This document shows, piece after piece, positions 61,128-64,000 of a stretch of DNA of 64,000 bases. The DNA comes from Streptomyces jeddahensis. Lineage in GTDB: Bacteria > Actinomycetota > Actinomycetes > Streptomycetales > Streptomycetaceae. The stretch covers positions 1-64,000 of the forward strand of contig NZ_LOHS01000089.1 in the NCBI RefSeq assembly GCF_001642995.1, in the 5' to 3' direction. The stretch's first letter is position 1. The number at the start of each line of letters is the position of its first letter. Position numbers and translations under genes: made by a program. Below the pieces are notes generated by a model, which saw only the letters and a program-made list of their open reading frames with translations, ran no database searches and had not been told where the DNA came from.

Positions 61128-62357
61128 TCAGCCATGGGCGGCTGCTTCGTCCTCCCGGTGTCGGACCGTCTTCTCGGCGGACAGATCCGGCGCGGCGGCC
61201 AGGCGGCGCTTGCGCTTGGGCAGGCCGAAGGTCGGGTGCGAGGTGGCCCACAGCGACATCGTGAGGATGCCGGCCTTGATCCGCGCGGCGTTCCGGCCGC
61301 TCACATACTTCGGCTTTGCCTGCGCTTCGTCGTCGACCATCTGCAGGATCCCGTCCCGCCGTCCCAGGCTGATGTGGTTGCCCACGTACTCCAGCTTGGT
61401 GTTGGCGATCTTGCGGCCCGTCAGGCGTCCCACGATCGCGGCTGTGGCCTGCCGGCCGGTGTAGCCGGCCGAAGCACAGGACATCGGCAGCGGCCGGCCG
61501 TTGTCGCCGATGGCGTAGGCACTGTCGCCGACGGCGTAGACGTTCGGGTGCGAGAGCGACCGCATGGTGCGATCGACGACGATCCGACCGTCCTCGGTGA
61601 CCTGAAGCCCGCCGGCGGCGGCGATGGGGCTGACGGCGAACCCGGCCGTCCACACGGTCGCGTCGGACGCCAGGGCGGTGCCGTCGGCGCGCAACACCCG
61701 CGTCGCTTCGACGGCTTCGGCACTGGTGTGCTCCAGGACGGTGATGCCCAGCCGGTCGCAGGCCTGGCGCAGGTGGCTGCGGGCTCCGGCGGAGAGCCGG
61801 GCGCCAAGCTCGCCTCGGGCGACCAGCGCCACCGACAGACCGGGCCGGGACTCGGCGATCTCAGTGGCGGTCTCGATGCCGGTCAACCCGTCGCCGATGA
61901 CCAGCACACTCCCGCCTTCGCCCCGCCTGCCCAGGCTGTCCAGGCGCTCGCGCAGGCGCAGCGCTGAGGCCCGGCCGGTGACGTCGAAGGCGTGCTCGGC
62001 CACGCCGGGGACGCCGTGGTCGGCGACGTGGCTGCCGAGCGCGTAGACGAGCGTGTCGTAGCCGAGCTCGCCGCCGCCGTCGGCGCCGGCCACGGCGACG
62101 ACCTGGCGCTCGGGGTGGACAGCGGTGACACGCGCCAGGCACAGCCGTATCCCCGTGCCCGCGAAGACGTCGGCGAGCTGTGGAGCCTCGATCTCCTGGC
62201 CGGCCGCGAACTGGTGCAGCCGCAGCCGCTGGACGAAGTCCGGCTCGGCGTTGACCACGGTGATCTCGGTGTCCGCCGGGGACAGCCGGCGGGCCAGGGT
62301 CCCGGCCACGTAGGCCCCGGCATAGCCGGCGCCGAGGACGACGATGCGGTGCTTCAT
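61128..62357 (-). CDS. FAD-dependent NAD(P)H oxidoreductase, NDH-2-like
   Basis: The 409-residue flavoprotein has the first dinucleotide motif IVVLGAGYAGAYVAGTLAR at the start, the second in VLVIGDGLTGIETATEIAES near residue 150, and the FAD-binding VYAVGDSAYAI near 270. It resembles type II NADH dehydrogenases and related membrane-side oxidoreductases, passing electrons from NAD(P)H to a quinone or similar acceptor. No membrane anchor is evident. Upstream in frame, MTEKIEAVVIDSGYAGVS looks like the broken start of another such gene. It probably shares the ECF41-type promoter at 62515-62541, so the sigma factor likely drives it. Confidence 0.88.
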   Translation of the reverse strand: MKHRIVVLGAGYAGAYVAGTLARRLSPADTEITVVNAEPDFVQRLRLHQFAAGQEIEAPQLADVFAGTGIRLCLARVTAVHPERQVVAVAGADGGGELGYDTLVYALGSHVADHGVPGVAEHAFDVTGRASALRLRERLDSLGRRGEGGSVLVIGDGLTGIETATEIAESRPGLSVALVARGELGARLSAGARSHLRQACDRLGITVLEHTSAEAVEATRVLRADGTALASDATVWTAGFAVSPIAAAGGLQVTEDGRIVVDRTMRSLSHPNVYAVGDSAYAIGDNGRPLPMSCASAGYTGRQATAAIVGRLTGRKIANTKLEYVGNHISLGRRDGILQMVDDEAQAKPKYVSGRNAARIKAGILTMSLWATSHPTFGLPKRKRRLAAAPDLSAEKTVRHREDEAAAHG

Positions 62358-62514
62358 GGGTTCGCTCCGGTCGGCTCGCTTGCTCCGGGTGAGTTGAGTG
62401 GAACGGCGCCCCGATTGCTGACGGGAACTGACACCTGCGTATCCGCTGTCGATCACGACCGCCTCGATCTTCTCGGTCATGCTGTCTCCTCTGTCTCAAC
62501 GGGTTCGGCCTCAA

Positions 62515-62541
62515 GACACCGCGTGCCTCATCGTTGTGACA
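62515..62541 (-). promoter_or_regulatory. ECF41-type promoter upstream of the oxidoreductase and sigma genes
   Basis: On the minus strand TGTCACA (62541-62535) is followed after 16 bp by TGTC within CGGTGTC (62521-62515). TGTCACA with a GTC-type -10 element is the promoter form described for ECF41 sigma factors. It lies about 35 bp before the ATG of the N-terminal fragment and 158 bp before the main oxidoreductase start. Confidence 0.65.
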
Positions 62542-62712
62542 GCCTGTGAGACAGATCACTCCACAGGTGTGGGCTCGGCACGCGAAGTCCCCACCACCTC
62601 GCATGGCGTTGAGCGGTCAGGACGTCGGGCGCATTGGAGGGAGAGGGATGTGATGCAGTTCACGGGGAAAAGGTGACAGGGTGTTGTCGCAGACAGCTGT
62701 GACTGTCGACGC

Positions 62713-63645
62713 ATGACGATCACAGATGAGGACTGCCTCGCCGAGACCCTGGCATTCAACGCCCGGTTAAAGGCTACTGCCGCGAGCCGTCCACCTCGTG
62801 GGCAAGCGCCGAATGCAGACGTGCTGGCGCTTCTGCGGCGCAACCGGCTCGGTGGCGACACGCCACCAGTGCGACTGCCGCAGGGCCAGGACCGCGTCGT
62901 CGCGGGCGGGGTGAAGGTCCGGGCGTTCGTGCCGGATGACGTCGACGGCGTGTACCTGCACATACACGGCGGCGGCTGGGCGTTCGGCTCTGCGGACGGG
63001 CAGGACGAGAAGCTGTGGCGGCTTGCCGTGGAAGCCCGGCTGGCCGTGATGAGCGTGGATTACCGCCTGGCACCGGAGCACCCGTTCCCCGCCGGACCCG
63101 ACGACTGCGAAGCGGCCGCCCGGTGGCTGGTGGACCACGCCGAGGCCGAGTTCGGCACACAACGGCTGTTGATCGGGGGCGAGTCGGCCGGTGCGCACCT
63201 GAGCGTCCTGACCCTGCTACGGCTTCGCGACCGGCACGGCATCACCGGCACGTTCCGCGCGGCCCACCTGGCCTTCGGCCCGTACGACCTGTCGATGACA
63301 CCGAGCCAGCGGCTGTTCGGCTCTCGGCGGTTGCTGAGCAACTCCGACTCGGTGCGGGGAAGTTATGAGCTCTTCACGCCGGGAATGGGGCCGGAGGAGC
63401 GCCGCGACCCGGAGGTCTCGCCGCTGTACGCCGATCTGACCGGCCTGCCGTCCGCCCGGATCGTCGTCGGCGCTCAAGATCCGCTGCTGGACGACTCGCT
63501 CTTCCTGGCCCAGCGGTGGCAGGTGGCCGGGGCGCCCGTGCAACTCGGCGTCGTCGCGGGGGCGATGCACGGCTTCACCCTGTTCCCGTTGACCATCACC
63601 GCACGCGAACAGCAGCGGGAGCGGGACTTCCTGGCCGGCGCGTGA
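62713..63645 (+). CDS. Alpha/beta hydrolase of the HSL esterase family
   Basis: The 310-residue protein carries the HSL-family oxyanion motif HIHGGGWAFG near residue 77 and the nucleophile elbow IGGESAGAHLS near 155. The acid Asp lies in VVGAQDPLLDD near 255 and the His in GAMHGFTLFP near 286. DYRLAPEHPFPAGPDDCEAA is the classic block between. It should hydrolyse a carboxylic ester of unknown nature. The gene is transcribed away from the sigma/oxidoreductase operon and is followed after 16 bp by a WYL-type regulator gene. Confidence 0.92.
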   Translation: MTITDEDCLAETLAFNARLKATAASRPPRGQAPNADVLALLRRNRLGGDTPPVRLPQGQDRVVAGGVKVRAFVPDDVDGVYLHIHGGGWAFGSADGQDEKLWRLAVEARLAVMSVDYRLAPEHPFPAGPDDCEAAARWLVDHAEAEFGTQRLLIGGESAGAHLSVLTLLRLRDRHGITGTFRAAHLAFGPYDLSMTPSQRLFGSRRLLSNSDSVRGSYELFTPGMGPEERRDPEVSPLYADLTGLPSARIVVGAQDPLLDDSLFLAQRWQVAGAPVQLGVVAGAMHGFTLFPLTITAREQQRERDFLAGA

Positions 63646-63661
63646 CGGTAGCGTCGGCCCC

Positions 63662-64000
63662 ATGAACCGCACTCCTCGGCTCTACGCACTGGTGGAAGAG
63701 TTGCGCGCGGCGGCGCCACGATCGTTGACGGTCGCCGCGCTCGCCGCGCGGTTCGAGGTGAGCACGCGGACGGTGCAGCGCGATCTCCAGGCGCTGATGG
63801 AGGCGGGTGCCCCAGTGCGCTTCACAACCGGGCGGGGCGGCGGCTGGTCGATCGACCCGGCGATGACCCTCCCGCCGATCCGTTTCACCGCCGAAGAGGC
63901 CGCGGCGCTGGTCGCCGCGCTCGCCGTCGCCGACGCCTCCGCCCTCTACGCCGGCGCGGTCCGTACGGCGTCCCGGAAGATCGCGGCCTCGATGACCGGC
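63662..64000 (+). CDS. WYL/YafY-type transcriptional regulator (5' part only)
   Basis: The first 113 residues are visible and the gene continues past the edge. PRLYALVEELRAAAPRSLTV and AALAARFEVSTRTVQRDLQALM form a winged helix-turn-helix, and GRGGGWSIDPAMTLPPIRFT leads into the helical bridge expected before the WYL ligand domain, which is beyond the edge. It starts 16 bp after the hydrolase stop and may control that gene. Confidence 0.85.
   Translation, partial: MNRTPRLYALVEELRAAAPRSLTVAALAARFEVSTRTVQRDLQALMEAGAPVRFTTGRGGGWSIDPAMTLPPIRFTAEEAAALVAALAVADASALYAGAVRTASRKIAASMTG

Overview
The window is typical Streptomyces chromosome: very high G+C, codons ending in G or C, GTG and TTG starts, many start/stop overlaps, a conservon (cvnABCD), MalFG-type sugar permeases without their own ATPase, Tat-exported glycosidases and several probable leaderless promoters. 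It is mostly accessory chromosome: many one- or two-gene units, frequent strand switches, and mobile and decaying DNA in the middle. No species can be named from the sequence alone.

Region 1 (1-23.9 kb) is mainly carbon metabolism. It starts with a cytosolic-looking BtuF-like protein and a fused B12-dependent acyl-CoA mutase (icmF) behind two palindromic operators. An orphan double-glycine-leader peptide, two small conserved proteins and an ABC exporter carrying a TTA codon follow. Next come an SDR and acyl-CoA dehydrogenase pair, a NodB deacetylase, an endolysin-like amidase, a dead ABC exporter, a GAF/winged-helix activator with an aldehyde dehydrogenase and its DUF779 partner, pyruvate carboxylase, a flavodoxin-like reductase and a secreted GH28-like beta-helix enzyme.

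Region 2 (24-29.3 kb) is mobile and decaying. A broken gene reads from a trypco2 start into leucine-rich-repeat sequence. An IS701-family element with matched terminal repeats and TTAG duplications carries a second, passenger gene. It abuts an IS200/IS605-type tnpB element in which a 55-residue ribbon-helix-helix-like gene is translationally coupled to tnpB.

Region 3 (29.3-33.4 kb) holds azlCD with a divergent Lrp regulator, an orphan sugar-binding lipoprotein behind an SDR stub, and an ArsR-VOC operon whose operator lies exactly between the -35 and -10 boxes.

Region 4 (33.5-43.99 kb) looks like a genomic island of about 10.4 kb. It is bounded by an intact tRNA-Pro(GGG) and a 42-bp copy of that tRNA's 3' half. 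Its cargo fits uptake and breakdown of an arabinan-like polymer: a sialidase-fold secreted enzyme, a GH43 enzyme, a binding protein with two permeases, and a LacI repressor with a shared operator. Two further LacI genes are decaying inside it. No integrase is present.

Region 5 (44.2-64 kb) holds an XRE-cupin and GNAT pair, the conservon with an extra GAF gene, a DUF574 methyltransferase, divergent TauD-type dioxygenase and sulfatase genes (sulfur scavenging; the sulfatase has lost its N-terminus), an NlpC/P60-like protein, and a cobalt/nickel permease under a cobalamin riboswitch. A Ser/Thr kinase, two small membrane proteins, an ECF41-type sigma factor with an FAD oxidoreductase behind a matching promoter, an HSL-family hydrolase and a truncated WYL-type regulator complete it. 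The riboswitch, BtuF-like protein and IcmF give the window a scattered cobalamin theme.
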